Of a stretch of 64,000 nucleotides of DNA, positions 24,156-38,800 are shown piece after piece. Within the stretch, counting starts at the first letter, position 1. Each line of letters opens with the position of its first letter. Both the position numbers and the translations under genes were made by a program. Under the pieces are notes generated by a model. That model was given only the letters and a program-made list of their open reading frames with translations, made no database searches and was not told the DNA's origin. This DNA comes from Blastomussa wellsi (Eukaryota > Cnidaria > Anthozoa > Scleractinia > Plerogyridae): assembly GCA_947652115.1 (NCBI GenBank), contig OX393569.1:1265315-1329314 (forward strand), in the 5' to 3' direction.

Positions 24156-25853
24156 GTCACAGTGATGTGTATCCCCGTGATATGTGTAAGCCCGTGCACA
24201 CATCACTAGTGATATGTGTATCCCCGGAAGGGATACACAAAACACTGAAGCTTTATACTCTGGTTAAGTGCTACGCCCTTTGGGGTTGAAGTTTGGGGGA
24301 GCAGCATCATAACGTTTTCAGTCTCAAATTGCAAAAAATATAAGAACGTTCCGCCTCAGCTCCAAAAAGAGTTTAAATTCTCCTCGATTTTCCTTTGTGT
24401 TTGATACATGATACCAATGCCGATTATTCTAGTTTTAAACATAAACACTTCAGTATATAAATGAGTATACAGTACACAAACAAGCGTGAAACTCGAGGAA
24501 ATATGTACGTTCAGCTAAAAAATAAATAATGGCCAATATGCTCGAGTCGCTGTCTGATTAAAGAAAACAGTGTCGCTACAGGTCCATTTCGCTTTTATCC
24601 TTGTCGCTGTGTCGTTGGTCGTCATTTCAGATCCTTCATGTCGCCGTTTCAGAGCCGTGTCGCCTGTCGGAATTTACCCCTAACAGGGCTTACTCCGTTG
24701 CCTAGATGCGTTTCCCCTAGCAAACGCCCTGTCGTCTGACAATTTGGAATCAATAATACATTTGCTTGCCATATATAAGCTTAGCTAGTACTTGGCATGA
24801 CAGAAAACAGCGCTTGCCTGGAGATACTCGTGTCACTGACTACGATTGCAGTTCAGTGATATGTGTATCCCCAAGATATGTTCGGGATACACACATCACT
24901 GAACGGCAATCGCATTGATGTGTATAACGCGCTGTAGGGGAATCTGCTAAGAAAGTCGACAGTGCCCATTGAGGCAAGGGGATACACATATCACTTTGAT
25001 TGCAGTCTCTAGTGATATGTGTATCCCCAAGATATGTTCGGGATACACATATCACTGAACGGCAATCGCATTGATGTGTATAACGCGCTGTAGGGGAATC
25101 TGCTAAGAAAGTCGACAGTGCCCATTGAGGCAAGGGGATACACATATCACTTTGATTGCAGTCACTAGTGATATGTGTATCCCCAAGATATGTTTTAATA
25201 ATGACAATTTTGATTCGATTCTATTTGCAGTAGATCGTTTGATGTTTGGTACTGCATGGCCCAGAAGACTAACTATTGTTCATTTAACTTGCCTTTATGC
25301 TGCAGAATCAGCCAAGGAATGAAATCGATTTGGTTTTATTGTCGGACTCACGAGTCGTGTCTTTACAGTTTTGGAAGATGATTCAGTTGCAATAAAATGG
25401 TTTCTAGTGTCGCAACTTTGAAAATCACCTATGTTCAACGATTTCCGTCCTCAAAACCAGTTGACATCAGTTTACAGTTATTATTTATTTTTTGGAGGGG
25501 AGGGGGGTGGGGGATACACATATCACTGGCCGCCATATTGGAGGGGATAATCAATCAATCAATCAGTCAACTTTATTTAAAACACGGTAAATGGCTCAGC
25601 AAGCTGGTTTTCAGACATGCCGTGTAAGAATTACAAGATATGCTAAAAATTCCAAAAATTGCAAGATATAAATGTTAAGGACTAATGAGCTAGGTATAAC
25701 TTAGCGCTAAAATATTATTTAATAACAAGGAAATGGACCCTAACGATGTAAAATATGACCTAGGATATCGCACACATATATACATATATATACATATGTC
25801 ACTAGTGATGTACGGGGATTCACATATCACGGGGATAGACATATCACTGTGAC
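24156..25853. mobile_element. 1.7-kb TIR element with repeated GTGATATGTGTATCCCC motifs
   Basis: The left end GTCACAGTGATGTGTATCCC and following ~60 nt are matched in reverse complement by the right end (25788-25853). Both arms contain CCCCGTGATATGTG and CATCACTAGTGA. The 17-bp motif GTGATATGTGTATCCCC recurs in both orientations through the interior, as in subterminal repeats of some DNA transposons. No transposase was recognised. The interior also contains a fragment of the 9685 MITE family (about 24590-24700) and a LINE-tail-like stretch (25545-25600). Confidence 0.65.
24856..25195. repeat. 156-bp tandem duplication
   Basis: The unit starting GTGATATGTGTATCCCCAAG begins at 24856, 25012 and 25168, i.e. 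exactly 156 bp apart: two full units plus a short third. Each unit contains the motif and its inverse (GGGGATACACATATCAC), so each can form a hairpin. The copies are nearly identical, implying recent duplication. Confidence 0.9.
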
Positions 25854-26231
25854 ATCGGTATTGATGCCTTGCGCTGACCAGAAGAATCGTGGGGCCTGGG
25901 ACAAGAACGTGGCGAGGTCTCTTTTCTTGGAATGGAGAAGGAAAAAACATGAGATCCGACAAGTAAATGTATCATGCCCTATTAATACTATTAATTGTAT
26001 AAGACTCCAAATAAAACATGTCTGTCTGTCTGCCCTTCTTCCAATGGCCTGTGTACAGCCACCACCCCCACCCCCCCCCCCCCCCCCCCACGTCTCGCAG
26101 GCCCCTTTCTTATAGTGGACTCGTCTATATGCTTTGCTGAAAAACATAAAAGCAGACACCGATACAACGTAATGTTGAGATCTATATTTCGGCTGGCCAA
26201 ACCAGAATTTCCGTCAGCCTCCCTCCACCCA

Positions 26232-26410
26232 AGTCAAAGACCAATGCAATGCTGAAACAACGTGATATATTTAATATAATACTGAAATAAAATTTCATGT
26301 TCAAAATTTAGTAACACCTAAACCTGAAGAAGGCTGTTCTGGCCAGCAGAAATATTGTTTAAAATATACCACGTTACGTTGTTTCAGCCTTGCGGTAGTC
26401 TTTGACTTAC
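26232..26410. repeat. Fold-back repeat upstream of GIT
   Basis: 'aagtcaaagaccaatgcaat' with 'gctgaaacaacgt' near 26232-26265 pairs with 'acgttgtttcagccttgcgg' with 'tagtctttgactt' near 26374-26408. The spacer includes 'ctgaagaaggctgttctggc', resembling a retroelement-associated motif. Class unknown. Confidence 0.5.
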
Positions 26411-26824
26411 TAAAATTGCCCAAACGCGATTTAATTATTTCGAGAGTGAAACGTGAGCAGATGATAAACTTTAGGCAGCTGCGGCGAGCAACAGTCGTCA
26501 TAAATTCTTCCGTGAATCTTTTTCCGGACTTCTTTTGAGAGACAATATACGCATACCCACACCTTCTGATTGTATGCTGCACGTGCGTTGTCGGAAATTC
26601 CTCGGCACTTTTGAACTTCGGCCGAGCGGAAGTCGAACTTTCGTCGAATGAAACGCATGACTAATGCGTGCAACGCTGACCAAAATTATGCGGGCATATT
26701 TTTGGTGGATCAAAGAAAAAGGGGAAGTGGAGTGGAGGATTTGAAGGCTAGATTCATGGATGTGTGAAGGAGCCGATACTGCCTAGTTTTCTGTTCCTTT
26801 ATGGCTTGAAATATGTCATCAAGG

Positions 26825-29800
26825 ATGAAGCTACGCCCATCGACAGAAATTTGTGCCGATTGTAGCGCGCCCGGTAAGTAACCAAATTTATACACAGTTG
26901 CCCTCCAATTAGGCTCACTTGAATTAGCTCTTTATTATGGTACCCGTGAATCTTTTAAGAAATCTTATCCCGTAGATTAAAGACTTATTGAAACACTGTT
27001 CTTTAAACAGGACCAGAATGGGCCTCTGTAAATCGTGGCGTTTTAATTTGCGACGAATGTTGCAGTGTTCACCGAAGTTTAGGTCGACATATCTCTCAAG
27101 TGAAGCATTTGAGACATTCATCTTGGAGTCCAACTTTGCAAGCGGTATGTATACATTTGTCCTTTTTGAAAAACGTTTCAGCCTTCCTTTGTATTTGCTT
27201 GGAAAATTCTAAAATATTTTGCGTGGATATATTTTAAGAAAGAATTAAAAACGTACCGATGGATATCGATTCGTGGTCTCATTAATTTTGATTCGTGACT
27301 TCCGATGGTCAAGACAAAGAGACATTCGGTGATGAATTTATTTTTGATTTCTACAGCTTTTGTTTTAGATAATTGTGTTTTCTTTGTTGTACGCAGTGAT
27401 CGGCACTCTTGTTATATTTTATAAAGTTACTGTTTTCTTCATAATCAGTCTCGACCTGTCAGTCTCCAAAATGTGTTTGTTGTATCCGCTGGAAATGAAT
27501 TAGTTCGTACAAATTGCGACTGACTGCGAACCTTTCAAATCTTTGACCGAAGCTTGAATTAAATTTGAAGACTTTTTTGGCCTTGCATATATCTGCGCGC
27601 TTTGTTTATACTAGGCAGTACGTTAAATTTATCTTGATTCCTTGATCCAATGTGATGATCTATTCACTCCCAGTTGTAAAAACTTATTTAGTTTATTATA
27701 AATATTTGGCTTATTCTTTCGAAAAGAGCAATATGTATTTTGTCGCTTGAAAGATTTACTGATTCCAATTTGAATATATTTATAATTTACTTTTGCTTCG
27801 GAGCGAGCGAAAATCATTTTTGTCTTAATTCCACATACTGTACGTGCATATCATGCTGAATAAAGGTGCTATATAGTTGAACTTTTTGATCTACCCTTAC
27901 AAATGAAATTGAACGTGATCTAAAGCATTTGTCTTCCTGACCTTTCCTTTTATTAATATCAGCAGTTACTAAAATTTACAATGCTGAAGGTTAAATTTTA
28001 TAATTAAAAATTAAAGAGATTCTTCCATGATATTGCCTTGTGCAGTGATAAGATTTCCTTTGATGTGTCCGTTAAGAATGACAGATTCCTTTGTCTTTTT
28101 ATATTTCAATAACTTTTGTTATAACCTGTTTACATTATGTTATGATATGTTGTGGCATGTCACAACTCATGTACTCTTGATTGAATTTTCTGCAGATTTA
28201 ATAAGTACTATTGTTTAAATTGATTAAGTAATGGAAATAATTACAATTTCCAAAGTATAAGTATGTATTTTTTAAATACCTTTCAACCAGTATAATGTTC
28301 ACTGACTTAGTTTATTGCATTCTGGAAAAAATATGATTTGGGAAGGGTTTAGCTATTAAAACAAAATGTAATTTTTATGTGACTTGACAATTTAATAAAT
28401 TAATATACGCTTTTATCTTCTGTTATAATTTTTTCGTCAGATGGTTCGACAGCTCGTAACAAATGGGGCAAACTCAATATGGGAACACTCACTTCTGGAC
28501 CCAAACCAAATGAAAAGCGGATTAAGAAAGCCAAATCAAAAAGACCATGTTCAGTGAGTAGACAAGGAACCTTTTCCTTTTTGTTCCGGTATCACAAAAT
28601 TTAATGACCATTGCACCAAGTAGAGATGTTCATAGGACACTAAAGGAGAGTAAAGATACTAGGGAGGAGACAGTATTGTGAATGCATTTCTTGGGCTAAA
28701 ATAGTTTCACCATTTTTGAAAGGATTATTTAGTTTCTTCTAGAGTACATTCTGAGTGGTTACAATAAGTCAATCTTGGCATGAATAAGCACATCCATTTT
28801 CTTTTACTAAGAACTTACGCTGAATGACTGTATTACGTAGAGATCTAATGATTTCTGTTGTTGAGAGTAAAGCCTTATAATCCCAACTGACTCATCTGAC
28901 TCCCATTTTTACTTAGAAATTGCCATCATTTTCTGAGTTTCGATTGGACTTTGAAAGTCACTTGTGCACTTGCTCCTTCTTTCATTTCCTGTTACCTTTT
29001 TGTGAATCCGCTGACCAGTGCATAAGGGTCACTTCCGTGCCAAAAATGCCTTTAAATTATTTAGTAGACAAATTCCCGAATGTTCAAAAGGTTTTTTTGA
29101 GAGATAGAAAACAGAAAGATAATTACCGGTAAATGGTGTATTGTTATAAACGCAAAATTTAATTTCGAAAAGCAAAAAAAAATAAAAGAAGTCAAAAGAT
29201 TCAAAAGAATCACACAGTCTGGGAATTGAACTCAGAACTCCGACTTGGGAGGCAAGCTACACAACCATTGTGCCACCAATTTGTTTTTAAGACTATAATG
29301 CTGTTTCTTTTCACTACAGTCCCACAAAATCAACATTCATCAAAGCCAAGTACCAACGGCTTGCATTTGTTCCTCGTCTTCCATGTAAAGATGATGATAC
29401 TATCACTGTTTCTGACCTCAGTCAGGTAATTATCGAATTGTAACAGCCATAAGTTAGCTACATGTTTGTGCATTAAAGGGACCTAGTCAGCCATTTTCGA
29501 TGCCATCGAAATTATAGAACTGTATTGTGAAGCAAACTCTTAAAACATTGCTGTAAATTATGTTACTGGAAGTGTTTAATTACAAATGTAGCACGTTTCT
29601 CAGTGATCTCTTTCGTTTCGACACGCTCAGAGTAAAATATAATACTGAAATCTCACATGTAAGCAATAACAAAGGTGTGGCTGACTAGGTCCCTTTAAAG
29701 CATTTTTTATTGGAATGGATATTTTACACCAAAAACAAACTAATTATTGTGGTAAATCACAAATGGAACGTACAGTCCTGTGAACTTGAAGAAAATGTAT

Positions 29801-32800
29801 CACACGAAGCTGCTGTGAACCGTGAGATAACATGTGCATGAGTGAGTTTACAGTTTGTCAGTTTTGGTTTTACTTCAGGTTGGTTGAGAAAGAGGTACAA
29901 GATTAAAGTAGCAAATGCACAACCAAAGAAAAAGTCTTTGAATTTACCATCCAATGTTGTTACTGAATGCCTTTTTTTTCTTTTGCAGCAACTTCACTCA
30001 AGTGTAAGAACTGCAAATCTAGAAACATGCTTGAGGCTTCTCTCTCTAGGTGCACGTGCAAATTATTTTCATCCTGTAAGTTCCTTTAGCTGGTCAGAAT
30101 TAAAATATACTCTTCAGTAATTTATACTAATTAAATATTCACATTTGGTGTGGTAGAAGCTGTGGCTTAAAAGTTTAGTCTGATGAAGTCGGAATTCAAG
30201 AAAACAGACTTAAGTTCTGGTTGAGACCTACTGATGCAGTAGTAATCTAATAATCTGACATCATATCCAGTGGGGGTACTCCTTGTTGTTTTGTGATCAA
30301 TATTATATCGAAAGATAACACAAGCTCTATGAGTGCTAAGGCTTCAGATAAGACCTGGCACCTGTCAAGGCAATGGCTAGTTTTCTGTCATGAGATAAAG
30401 GATATGTAATCAGGGTGCAAGCCTAGTGGCCCATCAGGCAGCAGCTTTTCTCTGCTTCCCTCTCGGATGGGATGCTAGTCCATGGCAGAGGTACCATTCT
30501 CCAGTACCTATTTTAATATGTACCTGGATGAAGAGAGGCATTATGTGGTCGGCATGTTTTAAGCTTCTTGATTTGCTTTCAGACCATTGTGAGGGCTGTG
30601 CAGTGATCAACTTCAAATCTAATGAAAGCCATGTGGATATCAGACTGAACTTTACTTATACTTGCATGTTATATAAACAGGAAAGAAGTAACACCCCTCT
30701 TCATGTTGCTGCTAATGCCGGACAAGCTCTACAAGTTGAACTCCTCATTGTGCATGGCGCCGATCCAACCAAACCCGATATTAATGGCAAGACTCCAGTA
30801 GATTACGCTATGTAAGTTTAACATTATCTCAGTTGTATGTCTAAGGGTTTAAAAAACATAATATCCAGTGACCAACTATAACGCAAACTCGTAACTTATT
30901 TTCTATACAGCCTGGCAGTTCATTTTTTCAATAGACTGCCTCGCTTGGGAGTGTGGAAAAGTAAATTTGCTGAAGTTACAAAACAGTTGCTATATTAAAT
31001 AAGCCAAGCTCGCAGAACTTCTTTTGAATAGATCAGTTGGTCTCTGGGTACACTAAAACTTCAGGCTTGTGATCTCAGTAGTAAATGAAAATAATATCAA
31101 ACAAAGCTCTATGAAAATACCAAGACAAGGTTAAAGTAATAAAATTATATGTAAAAATATCCATATATTTCCTACTTGATTTTTTTCTTCAGGGAGGCTG
31201 GCTTCCCAAACATTGCCCAGCGACTTATTGAAGTTCAGTTTGAACTTACAGACAGATTAACATATTATTTATGTGGAAGAAGACCTGGTAATTATTATTG
31301 CTCTGCTCATTGATGATTTTGTCCTTGGAGAATGTGTGCAGGCATGGAAAACCCATGAAATTACATCTCATTTCCGGTGTAATTTACCTCTGTTTCAGTC
31401 TGAAAATTCAACCTGTTTTCAATTTGGCAATAATATTATTTTAAACCCTCATAAGTAATGAATTGTTTAAGGACGTGTTTGTTTGGGATATTCCGGAATA
31501 AGAATATATTCTGGAATATATTCCGGTTACTCTTCTCCCTGGACCAGAATAGCCGGAATGGAAATTCCAGAATGGGAAAATTAAAGCTCCCAAACAAATG
31601 CTTACTCGCATTATTCCAATTATTCTTTTTCGGATTGATCCCAAACGAACACGCCCTAAAGTGGGTTGCACATCAAACTAGCTGTGCACATGTATATGTG
31701 TTCATGCTAATTCCTGTTATTTGCTTGATATAAAATTTAAGGCATCCTGATTATAAATTTAAGGCATCCCAATTATAAATTTAAGGCATCCCAATTATGT
31801 GAGGCATACATATCAGTTGACATTTTTTGTCAATATTTAAATGTATTTTGATATCTGTAGATTTGCTGTTGCCACATGACTGTAGCTTTAACAGATATGA
31901 AGCTTATCTTATTTGGCTGTTTAGACTCTCTTGACTGAAATTGGTGATGTTTCTTGATAAAAGAGAGACCATGTTAAGTACTACAAAATTTTCAGTTAAA
32001 CTCCACCAGACTACAGCTTGCTATCTCTGGTACCGGTATTTGACCTTTTCAAAGGGCTTTTAGTCAAAGAATGTTCACATCTGTGATTACTGGTAATAAC
32101 AAACAGCCTGACTTGTGTTATTGTAATTAACTAACATAAGGATCATACCTTATATTTTTTTAATGTTACCAGTAAATCGTTTTAATTGAAACTGTAGTTT
32201 GTGTTATATGAAATTTTGTCGACAAGGTTGTAACTTATTGTAACTGAATACACACATGTCCAGATTGCCATTATATTGCCTTGTTGGGATCAAGTGAATT
32301 TTTTGGTTGGACATGAGAATCATTGCATGTTGAAAAATGTGCAAAACATTTGTGTAAATGTGGTACATGTTCTGTTCTTCTACCGAGTTTGTGATGTTTA
32401 TTTTTTTAGGTGAAATTTTAATTATCTTAATGATAGATTGGACATGTTTTTCAGATTTTGTACATAATATGTCAAACACAGATACTGTTTCATCACATTT
32501 CCAAACACCTAGAGTTGAAAATATGACGAGCAGTGGAGTATTTTTGACGAACTTTGAGGTGTTTGGAAATGTGATGAAACACTGTCTAAAGTGTTTGATA
32601 TATCTTCTCAAACGAAACTAAAACTACGGAGAAAACAAAGAAATAAAATCGCAAAAATCTGTGCTAATTAAGATCACATTTCCAAACCATGGTTACGGTT
32701 CCGATTTCCTTTGTTTTAACATGATGAATTATTAATGAACTCGAGAAACTACAGTCGGTAACAGTTGTTTTAAATTTTAGATCATCAAAATGGAGTGCAC

Positions 32801-35800
32801 TACGTGATACCAACCATGGCAGACAGGTATTGAGATTAATGTTTTGTATTACTTCACGTTTGCCAGCAAAACACTGGCTATAAATGATTAAATGTGCATT
32901 AAATAAGTTTCATGGTTATAAAAAAGTTGTAAATTATTGAAAGCTATGTTCCAACTGAAGATAAATATTATATCTTTTTATATTAAATTGTTTTGATATA
33001 TTTTACTTCTCCAGTCGCTTGGATTTATCAGATGATGCTCATCGTGCAAAATTAAAACTACAAGCTGTAAGTTATTTTTAATAGTGTACTGTTCATATGC
33101 ACTTAACTGAACATGACTCCTGTAATATGCTAAGCATGCTTGCTCAGCTACACAAAGTCTCAAGGTCAGGAAACCCTTTAAGTTTTGACAACCCTTTTGT
33201 CCATGTCATTTTGCTCAGCATATTTATCTTTGAATTGTTGTTGTTCCTGTGGCAATTGTTGATTCTTTGCTCCTCCTCTCGGCTATTGGCTAGCGTAGTT
33301 AACTCTAAATTGAGTGGTTTGGGTTCAAACATTGGCCACATTCATATATACGTGTAGCACTATTTCCAAGAATGATGGGAAGTGGGTGACCCTCCAGTGA
33401 TGGACAAGAATCCCATCTAGCCAGGAGGAGTAGAAATAAAGTCACTTTGTGCTATGAAAAGTGGGATAATCTCTGACATAAACGCTTAATCCTCCACAGT
33501 TGAGTCATCATCTGTTTGAAGAGCTGGCATCTGATGTGTATGACGAAGTAGATCGAAGAGAGTGTGATGCAGGTATGTGTGTTGCCCATCAGTTATTGAC
33601 TATTAGTAGAAACTCAGCTGTGTTCTATTGGAAATCCTTGAATCTGTTTGGTTCTCCGACTGTTTTCTATTCGCCGATAGAAAACGATCGCGCGCGTGTT
33701 TCCCTTTTTGAAGGCAAGATTTTTCTTGGTTTTCAGCTTAAAAATCCATAAACTGTTAGCTTTTGGGATGCAATCCTTTAGAGTTTCTACTAAAACAATT
33801 AGACTACTCACCCTCGTTTTCTATGAGCGATAGAGCGATAGAGCGCCTCGTTGACTATTTGTTCATAGAAAACTCGGGCTCGTAGCCTAATTGTTAAATA
33901 GCATTATTTAATTTAATGGGTCAAGGCTGGTACCTATGACTGTACAAGTTAACTATGTCTTGTAACCTTGGTTGTCCTTTGAAAAAATTGCGTTTGTCAT
34001 TATTTTTAAGTTTATTCTATGTTTACAAAAGCATTTTTGTCTGATATATTCAAATCTGAGCAATTTTATCTGACTAGCAAGCTGAGTAAGCAATCACTCT
34101 TCCCCTGCTTCTGAAGCATCTGGTATTTGATCTGATCACCAGGATGGTCTTTGTGTGTTCTATCCTCTGTGTGTATTGTATACAAGCCGTTGTTTATTTG
34201 CTCGTGTTCTCTTTGTTCCACATTAGTTTGGCTAGCTACACAGAATCACAGTGCTCTTGTTAGTGATACGACCACAGTACCGTTCCTTCCTGTTAATCCG
34301 TCGTTCTCTTCGACAAGAAACCAAGTAAGTTGGCAAAATCACAGGCCAACAAAGTTGTTGAATGTTTAGTACGTAAATTGTGGGTTTTAAGTTATGAAAA
34401 GCTGCACCTAACCCCAATAAACCTTTGCACCAGTTCGAAACGTGTTACACCTTTCGTTTCTCCTTTTTACGAAATGCAGACTATTTATAGCATTTAAAAG
34501 TTATGAAAAACTGCATAAATTGACTAGCAGATTAAGTTTGTTTTCTTGTTTGCTGCATCCACAAGCTGGTCACACAGAAGGCTCATCTAAATACGGTTTA
34601 TTGTAAATGCAGGGTAGACAAAAGTTGGCGTTGTTTAATGCCAAAGAATTCGCAACATTAATCATTGACATATTGAATGACGCAAGACGGCGAGAACAGG
34701 ACTCCAATCCTGACCTCACGCAAGGTATGTGTGTGATTGGGTTGTTAAGTCAGTGATCTCAGTTTGAGAGCCCTGGGCCCAGTGTACTGTAACACTGTAT
34801 TCTCATAATGCTTGACAAATTTGATGCTGGCGAGAAGTAAACCAACAGTGGGCTAGCATTGATCCCATTTAGCGGGGAGTAGAAATACTCCTAGTTACTT
34901 CATGTTAAGGAAACCAGGATAAGTGGGCTAGCCTGAAGGGCCACTAGGCTGGAATCCAGACTCCCCTGCTATTTATGGGGGCAAGGTTAAAAATTTATGT
35001 AGTGTTTATATCTTTTTGCCTGGGACTATGACCACTTCCACTACTGGAGTTGTCTGTATTAACAGGTTTTGTTTCTTACAATATTACTAAATTACTGAGT
35101 GAACGACTGTGAAAATATATCGTTTGTCTAATCAAAGACACCAGCAATAGTACTTCACCGTGGAGGGCAACAAGTGTGTGGCTTTTAGTTCATATGAAAG
35201 AAAAACATTACACCATAGAAAGTGCTTGAACGATTTTTACTCAGTCATTGCTATCCATCAAAAAACTCGCTCTTTTGCTGCGCTCACTCATTCGTTTTTT
35301 TATGCATATAGCAACTCCTGAATGAAAATCGTCTGTGTGGACTTTCCATGGAGTAATCTCTGTTTAACTGTGTGCGGATATTTACTTTCTATCTCCCTAA
35401 TAAAATACAAAAATAACTTTCTATCTCCCTTGGTCAGGTTTTGTTGAGTCACATATTTTCCCAATTGAAGAAGATGCGTATGATCATGAATATGACGAAG
35501 TTCCCACTGATGAGGAGCCAGTCGATAAAGAATCCACACCAGAGGTGATGGAATTATGTCATGGACTTATTTTTTGCTGTTAATTCCACTACAGAACTGC
35601 AGTAAACAAAAGTATTACATTGAAAAAAGAATTGCCACTTGACATTGCTCAGAATGACAGAATATGTGGGTTCCTAACTCAGTTGATGGTGCATGGCAGC
35701 GGTATTCTCAGAATTTTGTTCAGGCTTCTTTTAATTTCCAGTTGAAATTCAGTGCAACTATCATTCCTCACTTACATTAAAAAAAATAACTGTCAAGTTT

Positions 35801-38800
35801 ATTATTTTTAGAACCCATCAAAAATGACTTCAAAAGTGCAGATTGAAAAGGTAAAACCCCTTTCGAAATGACTGTTTCTCTGTTTTGAACAAGCTGATTG
35901 TAATTCTAACAGTCTGTTATTATTTGCCCAACATAATTGCTGCTAGTTTGCTGTTGTCCACAGGGAACAACCACAAGTTTTCTAGCAGAAGACTCTGTAT
36001 CTATGGAGCGTTATTTAGCAGTTGAAAGTGCACTATCTACAGCTAATGTAAGTAAAGTAAAATAAGGTTTTTTCAAGCAATGTCATGTACTAGACAGGAC
36101 TAGTGTACCTAGACCTCAGCTACAAAGAAAATCATTTTTAAAACAGCGTCGCAATTCTAAAACATACTTGCGTAGTTGAGAATTTGGTTAGGGTGGAGGG
36201 GTTTGAACAGCAGTAGTTTTTTTTTTACTGAAGGCCTGTTTATCAAGAAAATGTAACTTTTTCAGGCTCGTGTTCAACAGCTTCTGCAAGTGAATGCAAA
36301 TCAAAGTCACGAAGTTCAGAACCTCCAGGCGACGGTGAGGAGCTGATAACATTGTACACAAGTAAAGCATCACAGTTCAGAGGAGGGATCTCGTTTGGAG
36401 AACTCACCCAGAGCATCAAATACACACATCCAAAAATATGAAATGTTATAATTGCAGTCTAACAATTGTAGGCCTGTGGGAGGCATGTCGCCCAAAAATT
36501 GTCAGCACGCTGGACTGTCACTCTGGTTCGGATGGTCCAAGTTTGAGCCATGGCTGGGCTTTGCGTTGTGTTGTTTGCAAGGTCACTTTACTCTCACAGT
36601 GCCTCTCTCCACCCAGGTGTATAATGGGTACCGGCAAAGTAATGCTGGGGGGGGGGGGGGGGGGTAAACCTGCAATGTACTAGCATCCCATCCAGGAGGG
36701 GGACGGGGGGTGGTATAGAAATATTCCTAGCCACTTTTTGCTGCAGAAACCAGGATAAGATCTGGCAGTATCCATGGGTCACTTGAAATGAGACTATACA
36801 TTTTCATTCTAGGTCTGACAAATGTTGTTTTCAATGGTATGTAACTTAGCAAGATGCACATGGGTTATTTTATCGGCTTTTGATCAAACATATACATAAA
36901 TTAAATCCGTTCTTTTATCATCACACCACTTCTGATAAGTATTTCTGATTTATGCTGATTGAAGTTTCTGTTACGTTTAATAGGTTCACAAGTTAGAGGA
37001 TGAAAACAAATCTTTAAGGAGTCAGCTAGGAATTCTGAATGGTAGCGATGATAATGTGTTTTCTCCTGCGGTGAGTAGTTAGCAAACATACTTGTAACCA
37101 GACTTAGCCATATGGGCATCTCGGTTTCCTATGGATGCCCATATGATTATTTAGAGAGGTTTGTTTAGAAAATCTGGACGTCTTCAAAGAATTTTACACT
37201 CAAACTTTCAGGAATGTCGTGCACATTCTGGTACACTTTTTCAGTAGGCCGTCCTAGGAGGGAGGGGTCAGTCAGGCCTGCAATGGGTATGACACTCCTC
37301 TGTGGGAGGCGCAGTGGCTTAATGCTTAGTGCGCTTGGACTCCAGATCGGACGGTCCATCGGACGGTGCCATCCAGGGAGAGTAGAAACTGGGATAAGCT
37401 CAGGCCTGATGGGCCAATGGCCCAAATACAGACTTTGACACTCCTCTGGAGTTTTCCATAAGCAGATCACGTTTATTTCATTACCCCAGGCATACCCTGA
37501 TGCAAGTGATGAAGACGATCTTGTGGAGATTGGAAACATAGAGCCGTATGCTGCCCCAGGCTCTCTCCTAAATCGCCCTACTCAGCCCACCGCCCTAGGA
37601 CAGTCACACACTGGAGATGCAAGTAGAACTAAAGCCGTCAATCCTTATGACAATGTGACTGACTCGCCAGACGAACCAGATGAAGAACGTAGATACCTTA
37701 ATGTGGAAGAAATGAGGCAACACGAGAGAATGAGTTCTTGTGAGTACAGTTGTCTTCATTCTCGTCCTCAGAGCTGCTCGTCCCTCTTAGCTGGCGGATC
37801 CTGGGCACTAGAAACAAGTGGCTCTTTGAAACATGATTTGATTGGCTAGATTTGGATAAAGAAGGTCCAATCAAATCTTTAGCCAGGTTAAACTGTGTAA
37901 ACAAAGGAATTATTTTAAAATGTTGTGGACAATTGTTCTGGCCTAAAGTGTGTCTGCTTACTGGTGGCAAAGGATAAAGTCGAAAAGTGATTATTTTCAA
38001 GCTTTGTGAAATAGTGTGGTTGGCTTCCAAAAAATGCAACTTGGCCAGATATGCAGCAAATTGTGATGGCTCTCAATCAGATCAAAACATTAATATACGT
38101 GATTTACAGATTAGGAGATAACTATCACATTGTCCATGACATCATGAACGTAGCTGAAGTCAATTTCCTTGTTTTTGTTAGCGGATAGCCCTTTTGATGA
38201 ACAACTGGATCGAGAGGCCGAAAAGCTGATCCACGCAGTAGATGATCTAGTTCATGAAGCCACGAAGGATATCAAACAACAGCCATCACAAGAAGACGTA
38301 GTACGGTGCACGGAACAGATCACCAAGAAAATTCAAGAACTGCTTCTGTCCGCACAGGCTGGAAGACACAGCTGGTAAACATTTGAACTCTTCTTCTTGC
38401 GTATCTGTGTGCATTAATTCTGTCATTAGTTTAGGCGAGTTCGGTGTTAAGCAAGGCATTCCTACTGAGACGATCAAGACACACTACTATACAGCAGGGC
38501 TGCAAATATCCGTGAAACCGGGCATCGGACAGTGGCCGACAAAACGTCCGGACATCTTTTTTTTCCTTCCAATGTGCACTTCACAACGCGTTATGGGGCA
38601 TTACTGTAAACTTCCGACCTCACTATAGTTTTGTCCGATCAAAAAGGTGACTTAAACGGACACATGTACTTCAGTTCACGGGAAAAAATATTTGCAGCGC
38701 TGCCTCAGTCACTTAAATTTGTCATGTAAATGGTTTGTTTGGAAGGCGTCAGCTTTCTACAATCGTTATGGCAGTTTCAGTCCTTCGCGTCAAGCCTTAT

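Noticed and set aside
24840..25145. 101-codon open frame on the minus strand
   Set aside because: It spans the 156-bp tandem repeat, so the protein is just the repeat translated twice; no start context or domain.
24156..25195. CRISPR-like array
   Set aside because: Repeats are inverted as well as direct, spacing is irregular outside the 156-bp unit, and the genome is animal nuclear DNA.
25827..26200. Overlapping frames with poly-Gly or poly-Pro
   Set aside because: They are produced by the C homopolymer at about 26065-26089.
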